A stretch of DNA of 64,000 bases from assembly GCF_900636765.1 (NCBI RefSeq), contig NZ_LR134313.1, positions 2,108,001 to 2,172,000 of the forward strand, read 5' to 3'. The stretch is from Neisseria canis. Its GTDB lineage: Bacteria; Pseudomonadota; Gammaproteobacteria; Burkholderiales; Neisseriaceae. The position numbers and the translations under genes are program-made. Of the stretch, positions 1 through 8,059 are shown one piece after another (position 1 is the first letter of the stretch; the number at the start of each line of letters is the position of its first letter). Below the pieces are notes generated by a model. That model was given only the letters and a program-made list of their open reading frames with translations, was not told where the DNA came from and did not search any database.

Positions 1-153
1 ACAAACCACCTTATTTTTAATACAAGGCAGCAAGCCGAAAACAGTACAGGTAGTACGGGACTGATTTTGTTACTGCTTCAGCAGCTTACAAAATCGTTCT
101 CTTTGAGCTAAGGCGCAGCAACGCCATAGTAAAAGTTAAGTTGATTAACTATA
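1..153. repeat. Correia-like repeat element (partial, left end outside window)
   Basis: Right-hand part of a neisserial Correia-type element. It contains the recognisable internal segment with TTAGCTCAAAGAGAACG (opposite strand) and ends in the terminal repeat GATTAACTATA at about 143-153. An inverted, diverged copy lies at about 11704-11808. Known Correia elements are small mobile repeats that can carry promoters and IHF sites. The rest of the gap to the lemA start at 319 holds no gene I can support. Confidence 0.65.
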
Positions 154-318
154 TTCCAACCATACCAACAACACCCAAACAAAACCGTTCAAACAACCCT
201 CGGTTTTACAGCGGCGCTCTTTCCTATATACTGATTTCATTTTCAGGCCGCCAAAATTTCAAACGCTTTATGTCAAACGACTGCGACCTGAACCTTTTTA
301 AGCTCACGGAGACATCAC

Positions 319-909
319 ATGTTTAAAAAATGGCTGGCTACTTTAGCCCTCATCACCTCTATGTTTGCCCTAAGTGGCTGCGGCTATAACACCATGCAAA
401 CCCAAGACGAAGCAGCCAACGCGGCTTGGTCGGAAGTGTTAAACCAATACCAGCGCCGCGCCGATTTGATTCCCAATTTGGTAAACACCGTTAAAGGCTA
501 TGCCAAGCACGAAGAAGAAGTATTCACCCGCGTTACCGAAGCCCGTAGCAAAGTCGGCAGCATGCAGATGACTGAGGAAGATGCTACCGATCCGGAAAAA
601 GTGAAGCAATATCAGCAAGCCCAAGGCGAATTGAGCAGCGCTTTATCGCGCCTTTTGGTGGTTTCCGAAAACTATCCGCAATTGAAAGCCGACCAAAACT
701 TCCGCGATTTGCAAGCCCAGCTTGAAGGCACGGAAAACCGCATTTCCCTTGCTCGCAACAATTACATCAAATCGGTGCAAACCTATAACACCACCATCCG
801 CCAGTTCCCGCAAAACCTTACGGCAAAAATCTTCGGCATGAAAACCCGTGCCAACTTTACCGTAGAAAACGAAGCAGCCGTATCAACTGCGCCTAAAGTA
901 CAGTTTTAA
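319..909 (+). CDS. lemA: LemA family lipoprotein
   Basis: LemA family protein of 196 residues, a normal family length. The N-terminus is a lipoprotein signal peptide with lipobox LSGC (Cys21), so the mature protein should be lipid-anchored on the periplasmic side. The body is helical, with the family signature around NQYQRRADLIPNLVNTVKGY (residues about 43-62), and ends with a short segment rich in FTVENEAA-type residues. The ATG at 319 puts the signal peptide at the very N-terminus. Two TPM-domain genes follow directly, and lemA-TPM neighbours are a common bacterial arrangement. The biochemical role of LemA is not established. A single DUS (about 959-971) lies between it and the next gene. 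Confidence 0.9.
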   Translation: MFKKWLATLALITSMFALSGCGYNTMQTQDEAANAAWSEVLNQYQRRADLIPNLVNTVKGYAKHEEEVFTRVTEARSKVGSMQMTEEDATDPEKVKQYQQAQGELSSALSRLLVVSENYPQLKADQNFRDLQAQLEGTENRISLARNNYIKSVQTYNTTIRQFPQNLTAKIFGMKTRANFTVENEAAVSTAPKVQF

Positions 910-1000
910 TTCCTCAGGCAGAACAAGCAGCCGCTGTTCTGCCCTTATCTTTCCACCTTTTCAGACAGGCATCGTTTGAAAGCCAAGTAAAAGGAAAGCC

Positions 1001-1909
1001 ATGTTGTCTCTAACGCACCGCTTGGGCGCATCGATAGCCATGCTGCTTTGCAGCATTTGGCTGTTTGCCGCCGAACTGGCAAGCGTTCCGCCGCTTACCG
1101 CACCGGTAATGGATACGGCTCAGATGATGGAGCCGAAAGCCCGCGAAGGGCTAAATCAGCATTTACTGCAATACAGCCGCGAAAAAGGCAGCCAGATCGT
1201 TATCCTTACCGTTCCGGCCATTGAGCCGGAAACGCCGTTTGACTATTCGGCGCGCGTGATGGAGCAATGGAAACTCGGCAGAGCAAACGTCAGCGACGGC
1301 GTGCTGCTGCTTCTGGTGAGGGATGAACGCAAAACGCATCTCGCCGTAGGCAGAGGTTTAGAAGGCGCGATTCCCGATGTGTATGCAAAAAGAATTTTGG
1401 AAGACGTTTTGCGGCCTTATTTGCGTAACGGGCAAGTTGACCAAGGCATTTTTGCAGCCACGGCACAGCTTGAAAAACTGATTGCCGGCGAAAAGCTGCC
1501 CGAAGCAGCACAGCCCGATGAAAACCGTGACGAGGGTTTTGGCGAAAGCTTTATTATTCTTTTGCTGATACCTTTCTTTGCCGGAGGATTTCTAAAAGCC
1601 ATTTTCGGGCGCACGCTCGGCAGCCTGTTCACTGGCGGCGTGATGTTCGGCGCAACCATGCTGTTTGGTTGGAGCGTAGTTATTGCAATTATTGCCGCAC
1701 TCGCAGGCACCCTTTTATCCTTCATTATCGGCTCGACTGCCTTCATTTCCGGCGGAGGGGGCGGTAGAGGCGGCTTCGGAGGCGGTTTTGGCGGTGGCGG
1801 TTGGAGTGGTGGCGGCGGCCTCGGAGGGGGCGGAAGCTTCGGTAGCGGAGGCGGTTTTAGCGGCGGTGGCGGCAGCTTCGGCGGCGGCGGCGCATCAGGA
1901 GGCTGGTAA
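1001..1909 (+). CDS. TPM domain-containing membrane protein with Gly-rich tail
   Basis: 302-residue protein of the TPM (TLP18.3/Psb32/MOLO-1) family, YgcG-like. A signal peptide or signal anchor covers residues 1-30. The TPM domain follows (about 33-155), with typical segments such as VMDTAQMM and GRGLEGAIPD. Two hydrophobic segments lie at about 180-240. The C-terminal 50 residues are almost all Gly, Ser and Phe, a feature seen in many YgcG proteins. The stop overlaps the next start as TAATG, so translation of the two TPM genes is probably coupled. It probably sits in the inner membrane with the TPM domain in the periplasm. Its function is unknown; membrane-protein quality control has been proposed for relatives. 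Confidence 0.88.
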   Translation: MLSLTHRLGASIAMLLCSIWLFAAELASVPPLTAPVMDTAQMMEPKAREGLNQHLLQYSREKGSQIVILTVPAIEPETPFDYSARVMEQWKLGRANVSDGVLLLLVRDERKTHLAVGRGLEGAIPDVYAKRILEDVLRPYLRNGQVDQGIFAATAQLEKLIAGEKLPEAAQPDENRDEGFGESFIILLLIPFFAGGFLKAIFGRTLGSLFTGGVMFGATMLFGWSVVIAIIAALAGTLLSFIIGSTAFISGGGGGRGGFGGGFGGGGWSGGGGLGGGGSFGSGGGFSGGGGSFGGGGASGGW

Positions 1910-2418
1910 TGGAACAGAATAGATTCAAACGCTTATGGCAACACTGGCTGCACCCGCGCCAACGTGTGGAACGCTATTTTCCAACTCATGATTTAAAACG
2001 CATCAGCGAAGAGATAGGCCTGTCTGAAAAAAACCATCAAGGGCAGGTTCGGTTTGTGATTGAGTCGCGCTATCCGTCGGCTGCCGTTTTAAACGGCTTG
2101 GACACCCGCACCCGCGCCCGACAATGGTTCGGCGAATTGGATGTGTGGGATACCGAGCTGAACACCGGTGTGCTGGTTTACATTTCGTTCGCCGATCATA
2201 TAGTGGAAATCGTGGCAGACCGCGGCATCTCGGCAAAAGTGCCTACCCGGCAATGGCAGGAAGTTTGCCAAAATATGCTCGAACATTTCAAACGCGATGA
2301 ATTTGTGGCCGGTTTGGAGCGCGGCTTGAAGGAAGTAACCGCCGTGCTTACCGAACATTTCCCGCAAAATCCTCAAGAATCGGTAGACGAATTACCGAAT
2401 GATGTGGTATTGAGATAA
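1909..2418 (+). CDS. TPM domain-containing protein, cytoplasmic type
   Basis: 169-residue second TPM-domain protein. It has no signal peptide or obvious membrane segment. The TPM fold spans about residues 20-155, including ARQWFGELDVWDTELNTGVL and the IVADRGIS segment, the conserved middle of the domain. The start ATG shares one base with the preceding stop (TAATG). With lemA and the first TPM gene it probably forms a three-gene transcription unit, closed by the DUS hairpin at 2434-2470. The precise function is unknown. Confidence 0.85.
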   Translation: MEQNRFKRLWQHWLHPRQRVERYFPTHDLKRISEEIGLSEKNHQGQVRFVIESRYPSAAVLNGLDTRTRARQWFGELDVWDTELNTGVLVYISFADHIVEIVADRGISAKVPTRQWQEVCQNMLEHFKRDEFVAGLERGLKEVTAVLTEHFPQNPQESVDELPNDVVLR

Positions 2419-2433
2419 GCCTTGATTCACGAT

Positions 2434-2472
2434 AATGCCTGTCTGAAAAGTATCTTTCAGACAGGCATTTTT
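2434..2472. terminator. Bidirectional DUS-hairpin terminator
   Basis: Inverted pair of the uptake sequence (AATGCCTGTCTGAAA, six-base loop, complement) followed by a T-run. It lies between the convergent TPM gene and argD, so it can terminate both. Confidence 0.85.
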
Positions 2473-2503
2473 TACAGCAGATAAATGCAGCAGGCGCGCT
2501 GTT

Positions 2504-3700
2504 TTACGCTTTGCTGCAAACCTGCAACCACTCCTGCAAAGCCGCGCGCAGCTTCGCCACGCCCGCTTCAATGTCTTCATCCGTTACCAGCAGGCTGGGC
2601 GCAAGGCGCAGCACATCGGTGCCCGCCACCAAAATCATCAGGCCGTGCGCCAAGGCCAACGCGTTAATCTCGCCCGCTTTCCCCGCGTATTGATCCGCCA
2701 ACACGCAGCCTATCAGCAAACCTTCTCCGCGCACGGTTTGGAATACACCGGTTTCTTCTCCCAACCGCATCAATGCCTGTTTCAATTTCTCCCCTTGCTG
2801 CTTAACATGCGCGAGCGTTTGCGGCGTGTTGATGATGTCGAACGCTTTCGAGCCCACCGCGCAGGCAAGCGGGTTGCCGCCGAACGTTGTGCCGTGCGTG
2901 CCCGGGCCGAAACTGGCGGCGGTTTTTTCCGTGGTGAGCATAGCGCCTATGGGGAAACCGCAGCCCAAAGCTTTGGCAGAAGTCATAATATCGGGCGTTA
3001 CACCGCTGTGTTGGTAGGCAAACAATTTGCCCGTGCGCCCCATGCCTGTCTGAACTTCGTCAAAAATCAGGCAGGCCTTGTGCCGGTCGCACAAACGGCG
3101 CGCGGCTTGCAGGTATTCCGCCGTGGCAGGCAACACACCGCTTTCACCTTGTATCGGCTCGATAATCACGGCGCAGGTTGTGTCGCTGATTGCAGCCTCG
3201 AGCGCGGCAATGTCATTAAACGGCACATGGGTAATGCCCGGCGGCAGCGGGGCAAAATCCCGGCTGTATTTCGGCTGCCCGCCCACGCTCACGGTAAAAA
3301 GCGTGCGCCCGTGAAACGCATTCACGCAGGCGATAATTTCGTTTTTTTCCGCGCCGTAATGATCGCGGGCGTATTTGCGCGCCAGCTTCAACGCTGCTTC
3401 GTTGGCTTCGGCACCGGAATTGCAGAAAAACACTTTGTCGGCAAACGTATGCTCCACCAGCTTCTGTGCCAGCTCCTGCGCGGCGCGTGTGGTGTAAAGA
3501 TTGGAAACATGCCACATTTTCTGCGCCTGCCGCGTGAGCGCTTCCACCAGCTCGGGATGGCAGTGGCCGAGCGCATTCACGGCGATGCCCCCTGCCAAAT
3601 CAATGTATTCTCGCCCTTCGGTATCCCAAACTCGGCTGCCCGAAGCGCGTTCGGGAATCACGGGAGCGAAAGAGAAATTAGGGGTAATATAGTTCTGCAT
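2504..3700 (-). CDS. argD: Acetylornithine/succinyldiaminopimelate aminotransferase
   Basis: 398-residue class III PLP-dependent aminotransferase. It converts N-acetylglutamate semialdehyde to N-acetylornithine in arginine synthesis and can serve the lysine/DAP branch. Visible signatures are the phosphate-binding SGAEAN (95-100), the PLP-ring Asp in FDEVQTGMGRTG (Asp214) and the Schiff-base lysine in TSAKALG (Lys243), followed by GCGFPIGAML. The family more often has GGGFPIGA, so Cys247 is a mild variation. Length is typical. The gene is followed on its strand by a DUS-pair terminator. Confidence 0.95.
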   Translation of the reverse strand: MQNYITPNFSFAPVIPERASGSRVWDTEGREYIDLAGGIAVNALGHCHPELVEALTRQAQKMWHVSNLYTTRAAQELAQKLVEHTFADKVFFCNSGAEANEAALKLARKYARDHYGAEKNEIIACVNAFHGRTLFTVSVGGQPKYSRDFAPLPPGITHVPFNDIAALEAAISDTTCAVIIEPIQGESGVLPATAEYLQAARRLCDRHKACLIFDEVQTGMGRTGKLFAYQHSGVTPDIMTSAKALGCGFPIGAMLTTEKTAASFGPGTHGTTFGGNPLACAVGSKAFDIINTPQTLAHVKQQGEKLKQALMRLGEETGVFQTVRGEGLLIGCVLADQYAGKAGEINALALAHGLMILVAGTDVLRLAPSLLVTDEDIEAGVAKLRAALQEWLQVCSKA

Positions 3701-3754
3701 TATTTTTCCTTTGATATTTTGATACAGTCGGTCAGGTTAGCAGCCGTGGTTGGT

Positions 3755-4912
3755 TTATGGTTTGCTATATCGGTTTGTGCCGGACACCGCCAAATAAAGC
3801 CTGCCGACATTTTCGGCGCTTGCAATCAAATTGGCGCGGGCTTGCCGCAAGGTTTCTTCCAAACTGCCTACGCTTCGGATAATGGGAAACACCGCATCAA
3901 TGCCTGCATCGTAAACGGCTGCATAATCATCGCCCAAACTGCCCACGATGGCAATCACCGGTTTGCCGAAGCGTTTGGCGAGCTTGGCCACACCGGCAGG
4001 CGTTTTGCCGCGCACGCTTTGGCCGTCCATCCGCCCCTCTCCGGTAATCACCCAATCGGCATCCTTAATTTTTTCCGCCAACCCCACGGCTTCCATCACA
4101 ATCTCAACACCGCTTTTCAGACAGGCATTGGGCAGCAAAAACAAACCGCCGCCCATACCGCCCGCCGCCCCGGCGCCCGGATGATGCGCAATCGAAATGC
4201 CCGAATCCCGCTCGACAATATGCGCAAACCGGTTCAGCGCCGCATCCAGTTCTGCAACCATTTGCGGCGTAGCACCTTTCTGCGTGCCGAACACGGCCGA
4301 CGCGCCCTGTTCCCCGCACAAAGGATTATCCACATCACATGCCACTTCAACCGCAACCTCTTTCAGACAGGCATCCAACCCGCTCAGATCGATACGCGCC
4401 AAGCCCGCCAAAGCCGCGCCGCCCGGCGGCAATTCCGTGCCGTCGACATCCAGCAGGCGCGCGCCCAAAGCCTGCAACATACCCGCCCCGCCGTCATTGG
4501 TGGCACTGCCGCCTATGCCCAAAATGATTTTGCCGACACCCGCTTCAAGCGCCGCGCGAATCAGCTCGCCCGTGCCGTAGCTCGTGGTGATTAACGGATT
4601 GCGTTTTTCATGCGGCACCAAATGCAGGCCGGAAGCGGCGGCCATTTCGATAAATGCCGTTTTTCCGTCGCCCGACAAACCGAACGAAGCCGCCACTCTA
4701 TCCCCCAACGGTGCACACACGTCAACCGTTTGCCGCCGCCCGCCCGTGGCATCCAGCAGCGACTGAACCGTGCCCTCGCCGCCGTCGGCCATCGGCACTT
4801 TCACATATTCCGCATCCGGCAGCGCTTTTTTTAAACCGCATTCCACCGCATCTGCCGCTTCCTGCGCGGTCAGGCTTTCTTTAAACGAATCGGGCGCAAT
4901 AAGAATCTTCAT
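3755..4912 (-). CDS. garK: Glycerate kinase (GarK/GlxK family, class II)
   Basis: 385-residue glycerate kinase that phosphorylates D-glycerate, in most relatives of this family to 2-phosphoglycerate. The family N-terminus MKILIAPDSFKESLTA is intact, followed by MADGGEGTVQSLL, the GIGGSATNDGGAGMLQALG loop (about 133-151) and the C-terminal WVITGEGRMDGQS segment. Two uptake sequences are translated in frame as ACLK (in LDACLKE and LPNACLKSG), inside surface-type segments. It stands alone between argD and a small lipoprotein gene. Earlier in-frame extensions have no support. Confidence 0.93.
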   Translation of the reverse strand: MKILIAPDSFKESLTAQEAADAVECGLKKALPDAEYVKVPMADGGEGTVQSLLDATGGRRQTVDVCAPLGDRVAASFGLSGDGKTAFIEMAAASGLHLVPHEKRNPLITTSYGTGELIRAALEAGVGKIILGIGGSATNDGGAGMLQALGARLLDVDGTELPPGGAALAGLARIDLSGLDACLKEVAVEVACDVDNPLCGEQGASAVFGTQKGATPQMVAELDAALNRFAHIVERDSGISIAHHPGAGAAGGMGGGLFLLPNACLKSGVEIVMEAVGLAEKIKDADWVITGEGRMDGQSVRGKTPAGVAKLAKRFGKPVIAIVGSLGDDYAAVYDAGIDAVFPIIRSVGSLEETLRQARANLIASAENVGRLYLAVSGTNRYSKP

Positions 4913-4948
4913 TGCATATTTCTCTTAACAATGCCTGTCTGAAACAGA

Positions 4949-5170
4949 TTAATAGCCATACGGACGGCGGCGCGGGCGCTCGATAATCACCGGCTGCGTG
5001 TCGTGATAAATCACCGTGGTACCCGGCGGCGCGTTAACGGTAACGGTTTTGTTGACGGTGGTTTCGCTCTGCACAGGCAAATCCAGCACGGCGCGGCGGC
5101 CGTAAGGCGTTTCCGAATAATAGCAGCCGCCCAAAAGCAGGCATCCGGCAAGCAAGGTTTTGATTTTCAT
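4949..5170 (-). CDS. Small lipoprotein of unknown function
   Basis: 73-residue predicted lipoprotein: MKIKTLLAGCLLLGGC gives a short signal peptide with lipobox LGGC. The mature part is about 57 residues and Pro/Arg-rich, ending in RPRRRPYGY. I chose the ATG at 5170 because an AAGG stretch sits about nine bases upstream. An ATG at 5179 in the same frame is also possible. No family was recognised; it could be a cell-envelope accessory protein. Confidence 0.6.
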   Translation of the reverse strand: MKIKTLLAGCLLLGGCYYSETPYGRRAVLDLPVQSETTVNKTVTVNAPPGTTVIYHDTQPVIIERPRRRPYGY

Positions 5171-5196
5171 CGTTTTCATCCTTTTCAGACTGGCAT

Positions 5197-6141
5197 TTAA
5201 CGGCGCCTGATTTCCCAACACTGATGAATTTTTTTGTTGCGGAAATCTTCCGGTACCGACTGGGCGGAAATGTCTTTTACCTGATAACGCTCAGTCAACA
5301 CGTCATCCAGCTTAAAGCTGCGCAGATTATTGGAAAAATACAAAATGCCTTCAGGTGCCAAAAGCTTCACTGCATCGTCAATCAGCCGCACATGATCGCG
5401 CTGGATGTCGAGAATATCCAGCATTTTTTTGCTGTTGGAAAAGCTCGGCGGGTCCATCACAATCAGGTCGAACCGTTTGCCCTCCCGAATGCCTGTCTGA
5501 AGATATTGGAACACATCGGCTCGGATGATTTGATGCCGGGTTTCGTCTATGCCGTTCAATTCAAAATTGCGGCGCGCCCATTCCAGATAAGTGTTCGACA
5601 AATCAACGGTTTCGCTGCTCGCCGCGCCGCCCGTGGCCGCATAAACGGTGAAGCTGCCGGTGTAGGAAAACAGGTTTAAAAAGCACTTGCCTTGCGCAAT
5701 GTCACCCACTTTTTTGCGCGTGTTGCGATGGTCGAGAAACAGGCCGGTGTCCAGATATTTTTCCAGATTCACCCAGAATTTGCGCCCGTTTTCGTGCACG
5801 ATAAAATCCTCGCCCGCCTTACCGGTTTTCTCGTATTGCTGCGTACCTTTCTGCCGCTCGCGCCGCTTCAAGTGAATATGCGTTTCGGGAAATCCGGTTA
5901 CAAAAGCCACCGCCTCCACCACTTCGGCCAGCCAGGCTTCATATTCTTCGGGCGGCATTTTCCAACCGGTATCGTATTCCTGCAGATGGATTCGTTCTCC
6001 GTACACATCAACCGCAAACGGGAATTGCGGAATATCGCGGTCATACATTCGCCACGCCTCAATGCCGTTACGCCGCGCCCATTTCAAATAATGCTTGATG
6101 TTTTTGCCCAAACGGTTGGAAAAAGATTGAATGTCGCTCAT
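5197..6141 (-). CDS. RlmK-type 23S rRNA methyltransferase, stand-alone
   Basis: 314-residue SAM-dependent methyltransferase. It aligns by eye with the C-terminal RlmK half of the E. coli RlmKL fusion, which makes m7G2069 in 23S rRNA. Shared features are NRLGKNIKHYLKWARR at the start, the RERQKG segment, YLDTGLFLDHR, the SAM loop FLNLFSYTGSFTVYAA, the DPPSFSNSK motif and IHQCWEI near the end. The RlmL half (THUMP plus m2G2445 methyltransferase) is absent and, if present, must be elsewhere. A DUS in frame encodes QTGI. The substrate is inferred from similarity only; a different rRNA guanine is possible. Confidence 0.82.
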   Translation of the reverse strand: MSDIQSFSNRLGKNIKHYLKWARRNGIEAWRMYDRDIPQFPFAVDVYGERIHLQEYDTGWKMPPEEYEAWLAEVVEAVAFVTGFPETHIHLKRRERQKGTQQYEKTGKAGEDFIVHENGRKFWVNLEKYLDTGLFLDHRNTRKKVGDIAQGKCFLNLFSYTGSFTVYAATGGAASSETVDLSNTYLEWARRNFELNGIDETRHQIIRADVFQYLQTGIREGKRFDLIVMDPPSFSNSKKMLDILDIQRDHVRLIDDAVKLLAPEGILYFSNNLRSFKLDDVLTERYQVKDISAQSVPEDFRNKKIHQCWEIRRR

Positions 6142-6304
6142 GAATCAAATGCCTGTCTGAAAATTCCGCTTATTCTACCCGATTGCGCCGCCGGCGGTGA
6201 AAACAGCATGCCCCGCGCTCCGCATTTGCAGCCATACCCTTTCACAATCGCCCGACGCGGCTTTATAATATCCCAATTTATTAATGCCGATACAGGAAAG
6301 CAGC

Positions 6305-7435
6305 ATGTTGAAAATCAGCACCCGTTTTGATGCAGGCGCCGTGGTTGTGAAAGATTTGACCGACGCTTCAAACATCCGCCTCGAAATCCGCCCCGACAAC
6401 GCATCCGACTTCGCCCAATGGTTTTATTTCCGTCTGCAAGGCGCGGCTTACACGCCCTGCACCATGCATTTTGAAAATGCGGCACAATGCGCTTACCCCG
6501 ACGGCTGGATCGATTATCAAGCCTGCGCCTCCTACGACCGGCAAAACTGGTTCCGCGTGCCCACCCGCTATGAAAACGGCGTGCTTACCATCGAACACAC
6601 ACCGCTGGCCAACAGCATTTACTACGCCTATTTCGAGCCTTATTCCGGCGAACAACACCTCAACCTGCTCGGCGATGCGCAAGGCAGCGGGCTTTGCCAA
6701 ATCGAAGATTTGGGCAGCACCGTCGAAGGCCGCGACATTAACCTGCTTACCGTCGGCAATCAGGTTGAAAGCGATTTGAAAGTGTGGATTATCGCGCGCC
6801 AGCACCCGGGCGAAACCATGGCCGAATGGTTTATCGAAGGCCTGCTCGCCCGCCTGCTCGACCCGCAAGACCCGACCGCCCGCGCCCTACTTGATCAAGC
6901 CACGTTCTACATCGTGCCGAATATGAACCCCGACGGCTCTGCTTTGGGCAACCTGCGCACCAACGCCGCCGGCGCCAACCTCAACCGCGAATGGCTTGAG
7001 CCGACGCCGGAAAAAAGCCCGGAAGTGTTTTATGTGCGCCAAAAAATGCATGAAACCGGCGTAGATTTATTCCTCGACATCCACGGCGACGAAGCCATTC
7101 CCTATGTTTTTGCTGCAGGCACAGAAGGCGTGCCCAACTACAACGCGCGCATCGCCGGCTTGGAAGACCGCTTCAAAACCGCGCTCAAAGCCGCCAGCCC
7201 GGATTTTCAGGATGAATTCGGCTACCCGAAAGACGAACCCGGCCAAGCCAATTTAACGCTCGCCGCCAATTATGTCGGCAACATGTTCAACTGCCTCTCC
7301 TACACTTTAGAAATGCCGTTTAAAGACAACAACAATATGCCCGACGACGACTTCGGCTGGAACGGCCAACGCTCCCTGCGCTTGGGCGAAGCGAGCTTAT
7401 CGGCCGTTTTGGCCGTGTTGCCGCATGTGAGATAA
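6305..7435 (+). CDS. M14 family zinc carboxypeptidase (cytosolic type)
   Basis: 376-residue M14 metallocarboxypeptidase of the cytosolic (AGBL/CCP-like) type. A beta-rich N-terminal domain (1-125) precedes the peptidase domain. Zinc ligands are visible: His167 and Glu170 in RQHPGETMAEW, and His260 in DIHGDE. The catalytic Glu is Glu336 in YTLEMPFKD, and NPDGS with the NLNRE segment are also conserved. There is no signal peptide, so it acts in the cytoplasm. The ATG at 6305 was chosen because AGGAAAG lies just upstream; an ATG at 6284 lacks this. The substrate is unknown. A DUS-pair terminator follows. Confidence 0.88.
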   Translation: MLKISTRFDAGAVVVKDLTDASNIRLEIRPDNASDFAQWFYFRLQGAAYTPCTMHFENAAQCAYPDGWIDYQACASYDRQNWFRVPTRYENGVLTIEHTPLANSIYYAYFEPYSGEQHLNLLGDAQGSGLCQIEDLGSTVEGRDINLLTVGNQVESDLKVWIIARQHPGETMAEWFIEGLLARLLDPQDPTARALLDQATFYIVPNMNPDGSALGNLRTNAAGANLNREWLEPTPEKSPEVFYVRQKMHETGVDLFLDIHGDEAIPYVFAAGTEGVPNYNARIAGLEDRFKTALKAASPDFQDEFGYPKDEPGQANLTLAANYVGNMFNCLSYTLEMPFKDNNNMPDDDFGWNGQRSLRLGEASLSAVLAVLPHVR

Positions 7436-7445
7436 ACGTTTTGAT

Positions 7446-7485
7446 AAAAAATGCCTGTCTGAAAAATTTTCAGACAGGCATTTTT
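7446..7485. terminator. DUS-hairpin terminator
   Basis: Perfect inverted pair of the uptake sequence with flanking A and T runs (19-base arms). It sits between convergent genes and can serve both strands. Confidence 0.85.
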
Positions 7486-7495
7486 CAATCCGGTA

Positions 7496-7903
7496 TCAAG
7501 GGATGGTATTGATTTCCTTATGGGCAAACTTCCATCTCATGCCATAGCCCAACACCACGGGAATCACAGCCAAAATGCCTTTGAATGTCCAAGTGGCATA
7601 CCACGGCTTGCCCACTACGATGGTTTCGTCTGACACACCCGCCGCGATTAAATCGCGTACGGCATACCAATCCAAATACGGCCACCAGCAAGCCACCAGC
7701 AAGCCTAAAAATACCGGCCAAATCCAGCTGGTCAAATGGCGCTGCCACAACATGAAAAACACGCCCGCCCAAATCAAGGTTAAGGCGGAAATCAGCAGCG
7801 CGGTTTGCGTGGGTGCGCCGAAATAGGAAACGAGAAAGAAAGTGAGCACCACCCAAAGGGCGGCAAGCACGGCCATGATAAGCTCTTCCGGGCGTTTGAA
7901 CAT
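7496..7903 (-). CDS. Inner-membrane protein of unknown function
   Basis: 135-residue protein with four predicted hydrophobic segments (about 8-28, 32-52, 58-75 and 108-126). It has aromatic-rich loops such as WWPYLDW and a positively charged C-terminal end. The ATG at 7903 is preceded by AAAGGA about eleven bases away. Longer reading in frame up to 8035 crosses a DUS and is unlikely to be translated. I do not recognise the family. Confidence 0.7.
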   Translation of the reverse strand: MFKRPEELIMAVLAALWVVLTFFLVSYFGAPTQTALLISALTLIWAGVFFMLWQRHLTSWIWPVFLGLLVACWWPYLDWYAVRDLIAAGVSDETIVVGKPWYATWTFKGILAVIPVVLGYGMRWKFAHKEINTIP

Positions 7904-8059
7904 TTGGAAAATCCTTTGTCGGTTGTCTGTTTGCGGTTTGTTTTTTCGGAATATACCTGAAATCGCAGGGTTTGGATATGCCTGTCTGAAGAGCGGAAGG
8001 CCGCGCCGATTAACCCGCCTTCCAAGCTGCCGCATCCTGTTTCAGACAGGCATTCTGAT

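Noticed and set aside
141..326. 61-codon frame before lemA
   Set aside because: It starts in the Correia-like repeat, has no family features and overlaps the lemA start.
2645..4594. 649-codon open frame on the plus strand
   Set aside because: It runs antisense through argD and garK, both with clear conserved motifs on the minus strand. It is a shadow of high-GC coding sequence.
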